A DNA stretch of 32,890 bases from Candidatus Omnitrophota bacterium (GTDB lineage: Bacteria; Ratteibacteria; UBA8468; B48-G9; JAFGKM01): assembly GCA_016928555.1 (NCBI GenBank), contig JAFGKM010000074.1:1-32890 (forward strand), read 5' to 3'. This document shows positions 7,969 to 16,134 of the stretch, piece after piece. The position numbers and the translations under genes are program-made. Under the pieces are notes generated by a model. It searched no databases. It was not told the DNA's origin and was given only the letters and a program-made list of their open reading frames with translations. The stretch's first letter is position 1. Every line of letters begins with the position of its first letter.

Positions 7969-8409
7969 ATGAAACGGAGAAACAGAAAAGCGGGTTTCAC
8001 CTTCATAGAATTGATGGTTGTAATCGTCATACTCAGCGCTCTCGCAATGATAGTCGTACCGAGGTATTTTGAAAGGGTTGACGACGCGCGCATAACTGCG
8101 GCAAAGGTTCAGATAAAAAACCTTGAGCAGGCACTGCGGCTTTTTTACCTTGACAACGGCTTCTATCCCGGAACGGAGCAGGGGCTCCAGGCGCTCGTTG
8201 AAAAGCCGGCAACAGGCAGAATTCCCAACAAATGGAAAGAAGGCGGCTACCTTGACAAAAACACCGTACCGAAAGACCCGTGGGGCAACGACTATCTCTA
8301 CCTTAGCCCCGGGAAAACCGGAGAGGACTACGAGATTATCTCTCCGGGCAGGGACAACAGGGAAGGGGGAGAGGGGCCCGATGCGGATATATCCAGCTCA
8401 CAGATATAG
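7969..8409 (+). CDS. gspG: Major pseudopilin GspG
   Basis: A 146-residue type IV-like major pseudopilin, the main subunit of the periplasmic type II secretion pseudopilus. The prepilin cleavage site is G9/F10 in RKAGFTFIELM, with the required Glu at +5 of the mature protein, followed by a hydrophobic helix VVIVILSALAMIVVP. The body contains family hallmarks: NLEQALRLFYLDNGFYPGTEQGLQAL, the calcium-loop region VPKDPWGNDYLYLSPG and DYEIISPGRDN. AAGGAGA lies about 9 bases upstream of the ATG. The prepilin peptidase that would process it is not encoded here. It is followed by the other pseudopilins in the usual G-H-I-J-K order. Confidence 0.97.
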   Translation: MKRRNRKAGFTFIELMVVIVILSALAMIVVPRYFERVDDARITAAKVQIKNLEQALRLFYLDNGFYPGTEQGLQALVEKPATGRIPNKWKEGGYLDKNTVPKDPWGNDYLYLSPGKTGEDYEIISPGRDNREGGEGPDADISSSQI

Positions 8410-8952
8410 AATCCACCCGGAGACAGGCAGAAGCCGTCCAAACTCAATGTGCGGCTATACGTTTGTGGAATTGATGGCAGTCATACTTATACTGGGCTTT
8501 TTTTTTATCTGACCTTCCCTGCAATCAAGAACATCCTGCCTTCAAAAGACAACGAAAAAATTCTTGAGCTTGCGGATGCGTTAAGGGAAACAGCGAAATA
8601 TTCCGCCGAGCAGAAACAGCCTTTTCTGTTCACCATAGACATGGACGCCGGCACCTATACGGCGGAGCTGGCTGATTACGCATACATTGACACACAGATT
8701 GAGGAAGGGTATGAACCTCCGGAGCCCGTTCGGTCGTCTCTGCAATTTGTCAGGGCAAGGAACTCTGCAAAAGAGGCATCCGGCGGCTCAATCTCTTTCC
8801 TTTTTATGCCTGACGGTACAAGGGAATTCGGAACAATCACCTCCATCGACCCTGATACCGAAGAAACATACACGGTTTTTCTCAACCCTTATCTTTCAGA
8901 GCCTGAAATCTTAGTCGGAGACATTGACTTCAATGAAACGTATCCGTTCTGA
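8381..8952 (+). CDS. gspH: GspH-like minor pseudopilin, split by a frameshift
   Basis: Position and content indicate the minor pseudopilin GspH, but the reading frame is broken. The start region (ATG at 8381 after GGGGGAGAGG, or ATG at 8447) encodes an Arg-rich leader and the prepilin motif CGYTFVELMAVILILGFF with Glu at +5; this frame stops at 8510. The rest of the protein (YLTFPAIKNILPSKD to NETYPF, stop at 8950-8952) is in the -1 frame. Joining them needs one extra T, or a -1 slip, in the nine-T run at 8498-8506 and gives about 190 residues, a normal GspH size, with an unbroken helix GFFFYLTFPAIK. The start overlaps gspG by 29 bases and the end overlaps gspI by 20. The cause may be sequencing error, recent mutation, or slippage that restores the protein. 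Confidence 0.8.
8498..8506 (+). other. Nine-T run, frameshift point in gspH
   Basis: Nine consecutive T sit exactly where the pseudopilin reading frame switches. In the upstream frame the run is read GGC TTT TTT TTT ATC TGA, so it contains the heptamer T TTT TTT, a permissible -1 slippery sequence, with a stop two codons later. RNA polymerase slippage adding one U would have the same effect. No obvious stimulatory hairpin was seen immediately downstream. Homopolymers are also common sites of assembly error. Confidence 0.6.
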
Positions 8953-9349
8953 CAAAAGCGGTTTTACACTGCTGGAGCTTATGATTGCCATAGCGATATT
9001 CGCCATAGCGGGCATCGCCAGCCTTGAATCCTACCTGCTTACGATGAGGCACATGCAGATAATAACCGAGGACAAAAACCTGAACCTGCTGTCAAGGGCG
9101 AAGATAGAGGAGCTGAAGAACGAAAAGGACGCTATTGATGAGGGAATCAGCGGAGGATTCGCCGCACCTTTTGAAAAATACGCATGGGCCATAGAACTCT
9201 CGGATTTAATCATAACCGACACCGAATACGGAGTCACCTTCATCCCTTACAAACTCAAGATTACTACGGCCGGCGGAGACTATACGTCGGTAACTCCTTT
9301 CTTAAAGACGGAGGAGGAAGAAACGTCAAATGAAACGGCACAGCCATAA
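8933..9349 (+). CDS. gspI: Minor pseudopilin GspI
   Basis: A 138-residue minor pseudopilin from the ATG at 8933. A TTG nine bases earlier would add three residues but sits only 3 bases after the GGAG. The cleavage site is G10/F11 in DKSGFTLLELMIAIAIF with Glu at +5, followed by SLESYLLTMRHMQ. GspI forms the pseudopilus tip with GspJ and GspK in the periplasm. The body is short and beta-rich (WAIELSDLIITDTEYGVTFIPYKLKITT), as usual for GspI. It overlaps gspH by 20 bases and gspJ by 20, so translation of this stretch is tightly coupled and would be affected if gspH translation stops early. Confidence 0.88.
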   Translation: MKRIRSDKSGFTLLELMIAIAIFAIAGIASLESYLLTMRHMQIITEDKNLNLLSRAKIEELKNEKDAIDEGISGGFAAPFEKYAWAIELSDLIITDTEYGVTFIPYKLKITTAGGDYTSVTPFLKTEEEETSNETAQP

Positions 9350-9893
9350 AACCGGTGGATTTACCCTTATTGAAATATTAATCACGACTGTCCTTGTATT
9401 CATGCTTTTTATGCTTATATACGCCGTCTTCTTTTCCGTCACCAATGTCACGGCCGACCTTCAGAAAAAAATGAAATCTTCGGAAATAGCCTTTAAATTC
9501 CTCGATAAATTCAGCGGCGAAATGAAATGCATGATATTTGAAGAGGACGACCAGCCCGTACTTGAAGAGAAAAGCCTTTCATTCCTAACAACGGAACAGG
9601 CAGCGCTTTATCCGGTAAGGATAACGTATATTGTTGAAAGCGCACCGGATAATCTTGAAACCCTTGTAAGGAAACAGGAAAACCTGCTCAACGGCTACAA
9701 TTTCACATTTCCCGTTCTGGAGAACTGCGGCAGGATAAGCTTCCTTTTTTACTCGGGTGCGGCATGGAACTATTACGCGGCTGAACCCGAAAAAGTCACC
9801 GGCATTGCCGTTGAAATAGAAGAAGGCGGAGAAACGGCCTTTTTTCCAGTAAAATTGTATAGAGACACAAAAGAAAAAAATGAAAAAGAATAG
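9330..9893 (+). CDS. gspJ: Minor pseudopilin GspJ
   Basis: A 187-residue minor pseudopilin. The prepilin site is G10/F11 in KTGGFTLIEILITTVLVFMLF with Glu at +5. The remainder (VRITYIVESAPDNLETLVRKQENLL, RISFLFYSGAAWNYY, GIAVEIEEGG) matches the GspJ layout, in which a middle strand set is followed by a Phe/Tyr-rich segment. Its expected place is the pseudopilus tip complex with GspI and GspK. A GGAGGAGGAAG stretch supports the ATG. It overlaps gspI by 20 bases and gspK by 14. The J assignment relies on order (I, J, K) and size; minor pseudopilins diverge strongly. Confidence 0.85.
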   Translation: MKRHSHKTGGFTLIEILITTVLVFMLFMLIYAVFFSVTNVTADLQKKMKSSEIAFKFLDKFSGEMKCMIFEEDDQPVLEEKSLSFLTTEQAALYPVRITYIVESAPDNLETLVRKQENLLNGYNFTFPVLENCGRISFLFYSGAAWNYYAAEPEKVTGIAVEIEEGGETAFFPVKLYRDTKEKNEKE

Positions 9894-10800
9894 CGGAGTA
9901 GTCCTTATATTCGTGCTGGCGTTCACCGCGGCAATTTCTCTGCTTGCCATGTTTCTGCACGGCAAATCAAAGGACTACATCAATACATTCATGGACGTGC
10001 GGGAAAAACAGGATGCCGTAAACATCGCCGAGGCGGGAGTTGAAATCGGAAAGGCTCTTCTGGACAAAAGCAGAAAAACTCTCGGAGCGGCGGGCGGAGA
10101 ATCCTTCACGGAGAGAGAATACATTCTGCCCGGGGACATAATCCTCTTCATAAACATAGAGGATGAAAACTCAAAAATTAACCCGTCCATGATTTTCAAC
10201 AGGGAGAAAAACGAGACGAATACCCTGCTGATGGAAACTTTTAAAAACCTCTTCACCGTACTCGGCTGGCCGGACTCACTGCCCGATTCCCTGCTTGACT
10301 GGATAGACGAAGACGACATCCCGCGCACGGCCGGGGCGGAATCTTTCCACTATAAAACAGACGGTTTTGCGTACGTTCCGCCCAACAGAAACCTTTACTC
10401 GGCGGAAGAGATGCTTCTCGTCAAGAATTTCACCGTTGAAGCGGTCTACGGAGACGTTGAAAAAGACATCCCCGGCTTAATAAACTTTATAACTTCCTTT
10501 TCTGATGGTAAAATTAACGTTAATACCTGCCCGCCCATGGTATTGAGCGCGCTGGGATTCCCTGCGGCCGACGTTGAAAGGATAACGGCGGAGAGAGCGG
10601 AAAGGCAGATAGAGGAGCGATTCCTGACGGAAACGAACAAAGAAGTTTATACAAAGAACAAAAGCATAATCGTTTTCAAAAGCGGTTATTTCATTATCAG
10701 GGCAAGCGCGATAACCGACAGAGGCATTGAAAAAACAGCGAGTGCATACGTGAAAAAATCCGATAAAACCGCAGAGACGGTGAGGATGGAAGCCAGATGA
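9880..10800 (+). CDS. gspK: Minor pseudopilin GspK
   Basis: A 306-residue atypical pseudopilin that caps the pseudopilus. The N-terminus is MKKNSGVVLIFVLAFTAAISLLAMF: cleavage after G6 would leave a mature protein without Glu at +5, as is typical of GspK. The large alpha domain carries the signature SLLDWIDEDDIPR and the conserved PPNRNLYSAEEMLLV and KINVNTCPPMVLSALGFP segments, the last resembling a helix-hairpin-helix. It overlaps gspJ by 14 bases and gspL by 4 (ATGA), without a separate clear ribosome site. Identification is firm from the WxDxDD segment and size. Confidence 0.92.
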   Translation: MKKNSGVVLIFVLAFTAAISLLAMFLHGKSKDYINTFMDVREKQDAVNIAEAGVEIGKALLDKSRKTLGAAGGESFTEREYILPGDIILFINIEDENSKINPSMIFNREKNETNTLLMETFKNLFTVLGWPDSLPDSLLDWIDEDDIPRTAGAESFHYKTDGFAYVPPNRNLYSAEEMLLVKNFTVEAVYGDVEKDIPGLINFITSFSDGKINVNTCPPMVLSALGFPAADVERITAERAERQIEERFLTETNKEVYTKNKSIIVFKSGYFIIRASAITDRGIEKTASAYVKKSDKTAETVRMEAR

Positions 10801-12044
10801 CAACCGTTACGTTTTACATTCAGAAAGACGGGATTATTTACAAGCTGAACGGAGGAAAGGGGGCGGAGCAGGGCAAAATTCAGAATGCCGACGCGGAAAG
10901 TTTTTTGTCGCAGAAAAAGCCCGGCAGGCTGAACGTCATTCTCCCCAAACCCGAGTTGATTTTCAGAAAGATTCAATTCCCTTTCTCCGGCAGAAGAAAG
11001 ATAAACCTCGTGCTTCCGTCCGAACTTGAAAACATGCTCCCCGAGGACCCGTTAAGCTACCGTTACTCTTTTGAATTCTTCTACGCCGGCAAAAACAGAA
11101 CCGACGTCAATGTATATGCAATACAGGAAATAACATGCAGTTACTGGAAAAACCTCGCAAAGAAACACGGCGCAAAACTCTCTTTCTTCTCTGACGCCCT
11201 GCTTTTTAACGGCCTCCTCAACCAGTACACCGCTGAAAAAAATCACATTGCCGTCTACGGCATTGAGGACTACCTGCTTGTCAACATTACGGAAAACGGC
11301 ATCCCTTCCGGCTTCTACTCTTACGATTTCAAGCCGTCGGGAAACGCGGAGGTCAGAGAGCTGATAAAAGACATAATCTCGCGCAAGGACCTCCCTGTAT
11401 TCGTATATGCGGAAGACAGGATTAAACAGGAATTCCTGCCTGCAGGAACAAAAATCAACACTATGGAAATTCTCCCCGGCATAGAAAAGCAGTTTCTCTT
11501 CCACAGCCTCGCCTCCGTCAAGGCTTTCAAAAAACTTCAGCCCGCAAAACTTTCCCATGTAAAAAAACTGCCGGTGTACGGCATGGCCCTTGCAGGCATA
11601 CTGCTCATAGCTTCAATCCTCTCTTTCTCAACATACCTCAGGGCGTCAGGCAAACAGCGGCAGATAGACAAACTGAATGCGGACATGAACGGGATGTTCG
11701 CGGCGGCTTTCCCGGAGGCAGCGAAAATAGTAGACCCGCTCGCGCAGGCAAAGGAAAAGGTTTTAAACGGGCAGGGGAGCGCGGCCCCCGGATTTCCCTC
11801 TGTGCTGAAGAACATGGCGGAGATAACGTCCCTGTTTCCCGAAGGCATGAATGCGCAGGTTGACCAGTTCACCGTATCGGGAAACAACATTACCGTATCG
11901 GGAAGCGTAGACACTCTTAGGTCTCTCGAAACGGTAAAAACCAACATAGAAAATTCCAAAAATTTCACCATAACAAATATGGGCACAATCTCTTTTGACT
12001 CAAAAAACAGGGTGAATTTCAACATAACAATAGGCATAATTTAA
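10797..12044 (+). CDS. gspL: GspL/PilM-like assembly protein
   Basis: A 415-residue bitopic protein. Residues 1-250 are a cytoplasmic domain of the PilM/GspL actin-like type (KPELIFRKIQFPFSGRRKINLVLPSELENMLPEDPLSYRY), which binds the secretion ATPase. A single membrane segment covers about 258-280 (VYGMALAGILLIASILSF). The C-terminal periplasmic part ends in a ferredoxin-like domain (FTVSGNNITVSGSVDTLRSLETVKTNI). It starts at the ATGA overlap with gspK. Sequence similarity to classical GspL is weak, so the call rests on domain plan, membrane topology and place in the operon; a PilM-PilN fusion is an equivalent description. Confidence 0.8.
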   Translation: MTTVTFYIQKDGIIYKLNGGKGAEQGKIQNADAESFLSQKKPGRLNVILPKPELIFRKIQFPFSGRRKINLVLPSELENMLPEDPLSYRYSFEFFYAGKNRTDVNVYAIQEITCSYWKNLAKKHGAKLSFFSDALLFNGLLNQYTAEKNHIAVYGIEDYLLVNITENGIPSGFYSYDFKPSGNAEVRELIKDIISRKDLPVFVYAEDRIKQEFLPAGTKINTMEILPGIEKQFLFHSLASVKAFKKLQPAKLSHVKKLPVYGMALAGILLIASILSFSTYLRASGKQRQIDKLNADMNGMFAAAFPEAAKIVDPLAQAKEKVLNGQGSAAPGFPSVLKNMAEITSLFPEGMNAQVDQFTVSGNNITVSGSVDTLRSLETVKTNIENSKNFTITNMGTISFDSKNRVNFNITIGII

Positions 12045-12045
12045 G

Positions 12046-12555
12046 ATGAACAAAAGAAAACTTTTCCTGCTTGTAGTCCTGCTGGCGGTATTCGCGGAAT
12101 TGAGGCTTGTTTATTTTCCCCAGAAGAAAAAAATCATCTCCCTCAACAAGCTGATATCGGCTAAAGAGAAAGACAGGGATGAGCTTTCAGCGCTGTGCGT
12201 GGAATACGCCTCAAAGAAAAACGGAGACAGTGAACCCTCCCTGAAGATTGCGGAGAAAAACTTTTCCCTCTTTTCATACGCGGGGAAACTCATAGAGAAG
12301 CAAAACCTTGAAAGAAGCATCGCAGGCATACAGCCCCTTGCGCCCGCCGAGAAAGAGGGCTACATCACGGAAAGGACGCGGCTGTCCTTGAAGGGGACAA
12401 CGCTTAAGCAGTTGTACGACTTTCTCTACGAGATTGAAGTAAAGGAAAACGCCGTTTACATAAGCGATTTCAGGATGCGGAGAGACAAGGAAAAACCTGC
12501 TTTCCTTACCGCGGAGATTGAACTCGCCGCCGTAAAAACCTCCTCCTCCGATTAA
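12046..12555 (+). CDS. gspM: GspM/PilO-like protein
   Basis: A 169-residue inner-membrane protein with one N-terminal membrane helix (KLFLLVVLLAVFAELRLVYF), a short coiled coil (ISLNKLISAKEKDRDELSALCVEY) and a periplasmic ferredoxin-like domain (LKGTTLKQLYDFLYEIEVKENAVYISDFRMRR). This is the plan of GspM and PilO, which pair with GspL/PilN in the assembly platform. It begins one base after the gspL stop and is the last gene of the operon. Gene-specific signatures are few, so confidence comes from topology and position. No GspC or prepilin peptidase gene follows. Confidence 0.72.
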   Translation: MNKRKLFLLVVLLAVFAELRLVYFPQKKKIISLNKLISAKEKDRDELSALCVEYASKKNGDSEPSLKIAEKNFSLFSYAGKLIEKQNLERSIAGIQPLAPAEKEGYITERTRLSLKGTTLKQLYDFLYEIEVKENAVYISDFRMRRDKEKPAFLTAEIELAAVKTSSSD

Positions 12556-12588
12556 CTTATAAGCAAGTAGTGAATGGATTGAGTTTGC

Positions 12589-12676
12589 CGGAGAGCAAGG
12601 CGGCAAGGAGGAGGCAACGAGGCGTATGCAAGAAATACTCCGAGGAAGCCGACGACGCAGCCAACGCCGCTCTCCG
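12589..12676. repeat. Structured intergenic element, 88 bases
   Basis: An element bounded by a perfect 8-bp inverted repeat, CGGAGAGC (12589-12596) and GCTCTCCG (12669-12676). Inside are a purine-rich segment with AGGAGGAGGCAACGAGGCGTAT, a small GTAT/ATAC hairpin and CCGAGGAAGCCGACGACGCAGCC. The GGCAACGAGG and CGAGGAAGCC arms face each other and could form a helix with tandem G-A pairs. It occupies most of the 144-base gap between gspM and polA. I recall similar GAGGCAACGAGG...CGAGGAAGCCGAC elements from other environmental genomes, but cannot confirm this. It could be a dispersed repeat or a structured RNA. Confidence 0.5.
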
Positions 12677-12699
12677 TGTTAAATCAAGCCATTAATAAC

Positions 12700-15102
12700 A
12701 TGAAAGACATCTACCTGATAGACGGCAGCAACCTAATCTACCGCTCCTTCTATGCCATAAAAGACCTTAGAACCTCGTCGGGGAAACTAACCAACGCAAT
12801 CTACGGCTTCACCTCAACGCTTCTGAAAATCCTCAAAGAAAGAAAACCCGATTACATCTGCGTCCTCTTTGACCTCAAGGCGCCCACCATGAGGCACGAC
12901 GCCTTTGCCGGATACAAAGCCCAAAGAAAACCCATGCCGGACGAGCTTGTTGAACAACTGCCCCTCATAAAAAAGATGTCGGAACTTCTGGGGATAAAGC
13001 AGATTGGAAAGGAGGGTTACGAAGCCGACGACCTTATAGCGACGCTCGCCGGTAAATTCAGGTCCGGCGACAGCCGCATTTTCATCGTAACGGGCGACAA
13101 AGACATAATGCAGATACTGGACGAAAACATATTCATGCTCAACCCCGACGGCTGGAAGACCTTCACGGTCGATGACTTCCGGGAAAAGTACGGGCTGAAC
13201 CCCTCGGCGATGCCCGACATCATAGGGCTTGCAGGGGACTCCTCCGACAATATACCCGGGGTTTACGGAATAGGCGAGAAGACCGCTCTGAAACTCCTTA
13301 GTGAATACAAGACTCTGGAAAACCTGTATGAGAACCTCCTGAACATAAGCCAGGAAAAAACAAGGATGCGGCTGGAGGAAAACAGGGAAAACGCCTTCAT
13401 GAGCAAGGAGCTCGCAATTCTCAAAAAGGACGCGGACGTGGATGTAAAAGCGGAAGACATCCTGATTTCAGAGCCGGACGCAAAAGAACTCCTTGAAACT
13501 ATTGAACGGCTTGAGTTCAGAAAACTTGCCGCGCAGATAAAGGAACTGTATCCCTCCGTTGCGGATTCCTGCATGCGGGAAGATGTCATAACCGCCTCCA
13601 CGGGAGAGTCAGTCTCTCTACCCGAAATCAAAACAACCCCTTCGCAATTCAGGGAATTCTTTGAGAACGAAGGAGTGGAAAAATACGGCTTCAACCTCAA
13701 GGACGCCATAACCTTTCTTGCCGGCAAGGGCATCTCTTTCAGAAACCCCGCCTTTGACTTTGCGGTGGCGCGGCATCTCACCGGCAAAATCCCGGATGCG
13801 GCGGACTGCCTGTCCCTGCTTGAAAAATACCGGCAAACCCTGAAAGAGATGGAGATTGAACGCCTCTTCTACGGCGTTGAGATGCCGCTGGTAAAAACCC
13901 TCTCGTGGATGGAAATGAGCGGGATAAAGACAGACAGGAAATTTCTTGAACAGCTCACGGAGGAATTGAACGGCGAACTTAAAATCCTTCAGGATAGGAT
14001 ATACATGGAGGCGGGCGAAGTCTTCAACATCAACTCATCCCAACAATTGGCGGCCATACTCTTTGAGCGGCTGAAGCTCCCCGTGCAGAGAAAAACAAAA
14101 ACCGGCTACTCAACCGACACTTCCGTACTGCAGGAGCTTGCAGATAAACACCCGCTCCCGAAACTGCTCCTTGAATACAGGGAACTTTACAAGCTGAAGT
14201 CAACCTACGCCGAAGGGCTTATCCCATTCATAAGCCCGGCCGACGGCAGGATATACCCGACCTTCAGCCAGGTATCAACCTCCACCGGCCGGTTGAGCTG
14301 CAGCAACCCCAACCTGCAGAACATACCGGTCAGGACGGAGCGTGGCAGTCAGATAAGAAGGGCTTTCTCCTGCGAAGAAGGAAACATCCTTTACTCTTTT
14401 GACTACAACCAGATAGAATTGCGCATCCTCGCCGATTTCTCGGACGACCCGTATCTGGTCAACGCCTTCAGACAGAACAAGGACGTCCACAGCGAGACAG
14501 CCGAAATCCTCTTTTCGCAGGATTCCCTTTTCACGCCATCAACGCCCTCCGCCGGGAAAAAAGACCGCAGGAGGATGGCAAAGACCATAAACTTCGGAGT
14601 CCTTTACGGAATGAGTCCGTACGGGCTTTCCAAAGAACTCAAAATCCCGGTAAGTGACGCCGAGAACTTCATAAAGGAATATTTCTCCAAATTCAAGGGG
14701 ATAAAAAACTACATCGACCGGACGCTCTCCGGAGTTGAAAAAGACGGCTATGTCTCAACGGTGCTCAAAAGGCGCCGCTACATCCCCGACATAAAAAGCG
14801 CAAACAAAAACCTTAAGGAATTCGCAAAACGCGCCGCGATAAACATGCCTGTCCAGGGCTCGGCCGCGGATTTAATCAAGCTTGCCATGAACGGCGTCTA
14901 TGAATACTTCATACGCGAGAAACTGAAGAGCAGGATGGTTCTGCAGATACACGACGAACTTCTCTTTGAGGTATGCCCGGGCGAGGAAAAAAAGATAGCG
15001 GAGAACGTCAAAAACATCATGGAAAACGTCCTGCCGCTCAAGGTACCCATTAAAGCAGACGTCAAACACGGCCCCAACTACCTCGATATGGTAGGATTAT
15101 AA
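12700..15102 (+). CDS. polA: DNA polymerase I without a functional proofreading domain
   Basis: An 800-residue family A DNA polymerase, for Okazaki-fragment processing and repair. The start at ATG 12700 gives the normal MKDIYLIDGSNLIYRSFYA; a GTG at 12676 would add eight unrelated residues. Residues 1 to about 285 are the 5' nuclease, with EADDLIATLA, VTGDKDIMQ and GDSSDNIPGV. The polymerase motifs are A, DYNQIELRILA from D568; B, RRMAKTINFGVLYG around K628; and C, QIHDE at 749-753. The region between, about 290-410, is only some 120 residues long and has none of the DxE/D/YxxxD residues of the 3'-5' exonuclease. It is therefore a vestigial domain as in Taq polymerase, and no proofreading is expected. 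No Shine-Dalgarno is evident, and a structured element precedes the gene. Confidence 0.96.
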   Translation: MKDIYLIDGSNLIYRSFYAIKDLRTSSGKLTNAIYGFTSTLLKILKERKPDYICVLFDLKAPTMRHDAFAGYKAQRKPMPDELVEQLPLIKKMSELLGIKQIGKEGYEADDLIATLAGKFRSGDSRIFIVTGDKDIMQILDENIFMLNPDGWKTFTVDDFREKYGLNPSAMPDIIGLAGDSSDNIPGVYGIGEKTALKLLSEYKTLENLYENLLNISQEKTRMRLEENRENAFMSKELAILKKDADVDVKAEDILISEPDAKELLETIERLEFRKLAAQIKELYPSVADSCMREDVITASTGESVSLPEIKTTPSQFREFFENEGVEKYGFNLKDAITFLAGKGISFRNPAFDFAVARHLTGKIPDAADCLSLLEKYRQTLKEMEIERLFYGVEMPLVKTLSWMEMSGIKTDRKFLEQLTEELNGELKILQDRIYMEAGEVFNINSSQQLAAILFERLKLPVQRKTKTGYSTDTSVLQELADKHPLPKLLLEYRELYKLKSTYAEGLIPFISPADGRIYPTFSQVSTSTGRLSCSNPNLQNIPVRTERGSQIRRAFSCEEGNILYSFDYNQIELRILADFSDDPYLVNAFRQNKDVHSETAEILFSQDSLFTPSTPSAGKKDRRRMAKTINFGVLYGMSPYGLSKELKIPVSDAENFIKEYFSKFKGIKNYIDRTLSGVEKDGYVSTVLKRRRYIPDIKSANKNLKEFAKRAAINMPVQGSAADLIKLAMNGVYEYFIREKLKSRMVLQIHDELLFEVCPGEEKKIAENVKNIMENVLPLKVPIKADVKHGPNYLDMVGL

Positions 15103-15165
15103 CCTGTACTGTCCCTTCAATCAATGCTAAATTTCAACGAAGATTCCACTCATCCGTAAAAACCG

Positions 15166-15194
15166 TTGACGGGGAGGGGGAAAAGAGATACAAT
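15166..15194 (+). promoter_or_regulatory. Sigma70-like promoter for the BamD-like/lptE/holA unit
   Basis: TTGACG at 15166-15171, a 17-base G-rich spacer and TACAAT at 15189-15194 lie 20 bases upstream of the ATG at 15214. The match to consensus is among the best in the window. Its TTG could be taken for a start codon of the downstream gene, but the ribosome site AAGGAG supports 15214. Confidence 0.65.
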
Positions 15195-15213
15195 AGGACG
15201 GACAAGGAGCAAA

Positions 15214-16134
15214 ATGCAAAGAATACAAAAAATAGCGGTTATACTGTTTTTAGTGACGGCATTGCGCGGATTCGCCTATTGGGAATGGACGCCAAAAACA
15301 GGCAGGTGGGTAAATCCGAAATACGCAGTGCAGGAGACGGCGAAAGAGCAGTTTGAACTGGCGGAGAAGTACAGAAAGGACGGAGCGGTCAAAAAAGCCA
15401 TCGCCGAGCATGAAAAATTGTTGAAACACTACGCCGGCGCGGAATACGCGGCACAGTCCTGTTTCGCCCTCGGGGAAATATACCAGTCTCTGGGAGACGT
15501 AAAGGAGGCTTTCAATTACTACCAGAAGATAGTGGACGGCTACCCGTCTTCTCCTCTTGTGATGGAGGCGGTGAAGAGGCAGTCCGCAATAGCCGAAGAG
15601 ACCCTGCAGAAAAGTTCCATAAAATACCTCGGCAGGCAGGAGGAAAGAGGAAAGATGATGGAGACGGTGGTTGAAAGCCATCCCTACGGCGAAGACACTC
15701 CCGAAAAAGCCATCCTGTTGGGACAGTTTTACGTTGAGATAGAGGAATTCGGGAAGGCAAAAGAGGTCTTTGAAGGCATAGCGACGAGGTATACAAACCC
15801 TGCGGTTATTGAAGAGGCGAAGTATAACCTGATAAGGGCGGAGTTTCTTGAGACGCCGGACGTGTCAAAGGACACCGTGCAATACGCCGAGGTGGGGAAA
15901 AAAATAGACTCTTTCCTCAAGCTCTATCCGGAGAGCGTTTACAGGCAGGACGTTATCTCAATCCGGGACAGCCTGTCAGAGAGGGAAGCGAAGAAATATT
16001 TTGAGATAGCCGTATTTTACGAGCGGGCGGGGAAAAAGGATGCGGCAAAATACTATTACAAGATACTCGCACAAGATTACCCGGAAACCGAATATGGCAA
16101 AACTGCGGCCAAAAAAATTGGCGCTTCTGATTAG
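15214..16134 (+). CDS. BamD/YbgF-like periplasmic TPR protein
   Basis: A 306-residue exported protein. ACAAGGAGC sits 7-12 bases before the ATG, and residues 1-24 form a signal peptide (AVILFLVTALRGFA) without a lipobox Cys. The mature protein opens with YWEWTPKTGRWVNPKYAV and then has tetratricopeptide-like repeats: EQFELAEKYRKDGAVKKAIAE, AQSCFALGEIYQSLGDVKEAF, AILLGQFYVEIEEFGKAKEV and YFEIAVFYERAGKKDAAKYY. The regular ADYP/GYPSS/LYPES turns are typical of BamD and YbgF/CpoB outer-membrane assembly or envelope proteins. Absence of a lipid anchor argues against a strict BamD orthologue. It overlaps lptE by 41 bases, so a role in outer-membrane biogenesis fits the context. Confidence 0.75.
   Translation: MQRIQKIAVILFLVTALRGFAYWEWTPKTGRWVNPKYAVQETAKEQFELAEKYRKDGAVKKAIAEHEKLLKHYAGAEYAAQSCFALGEIYQSLGDVKEAFNYYQKIVDGYPSSPLVMEAVKRQSAIAEETLQKSSIKYLGRQEERGKMMETVVESHPYGEDTPEKAILLGQFYVEIEEFGKAKEVFEGIATRYTNPAVIEEAKYNLIRAEFLETPDVSKDTVQYAEVGKKIDSFLKLYPESVYRQDVISIRDSLSEREAKKYFEIAVFYERAGKKDAAKYYYKILAQDYPETEYGKTAAKKIGASD

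Noticed and set aside
12676-12699. GTG start adding eight residues to polA
   Set aside because: The GTG begins in the terminal arm of the structured element, and PolA proteins start at the MKDIYLIDGSN-type sequence encoded from 12700.
15166-15213. TTG start giving a longer BamD-like protein
   Set aside because: That TTG is the -35 box of a strong promoter, and AAGGAG plus a clean signal peptide support the ATG at 15214.
16040-16093. Upstream start of the lptE-like gene
   Set aside because: It would place 18 polar residues ahead of a complete lipoprotein signal peptide. The ATG at 16094 is the natural start.
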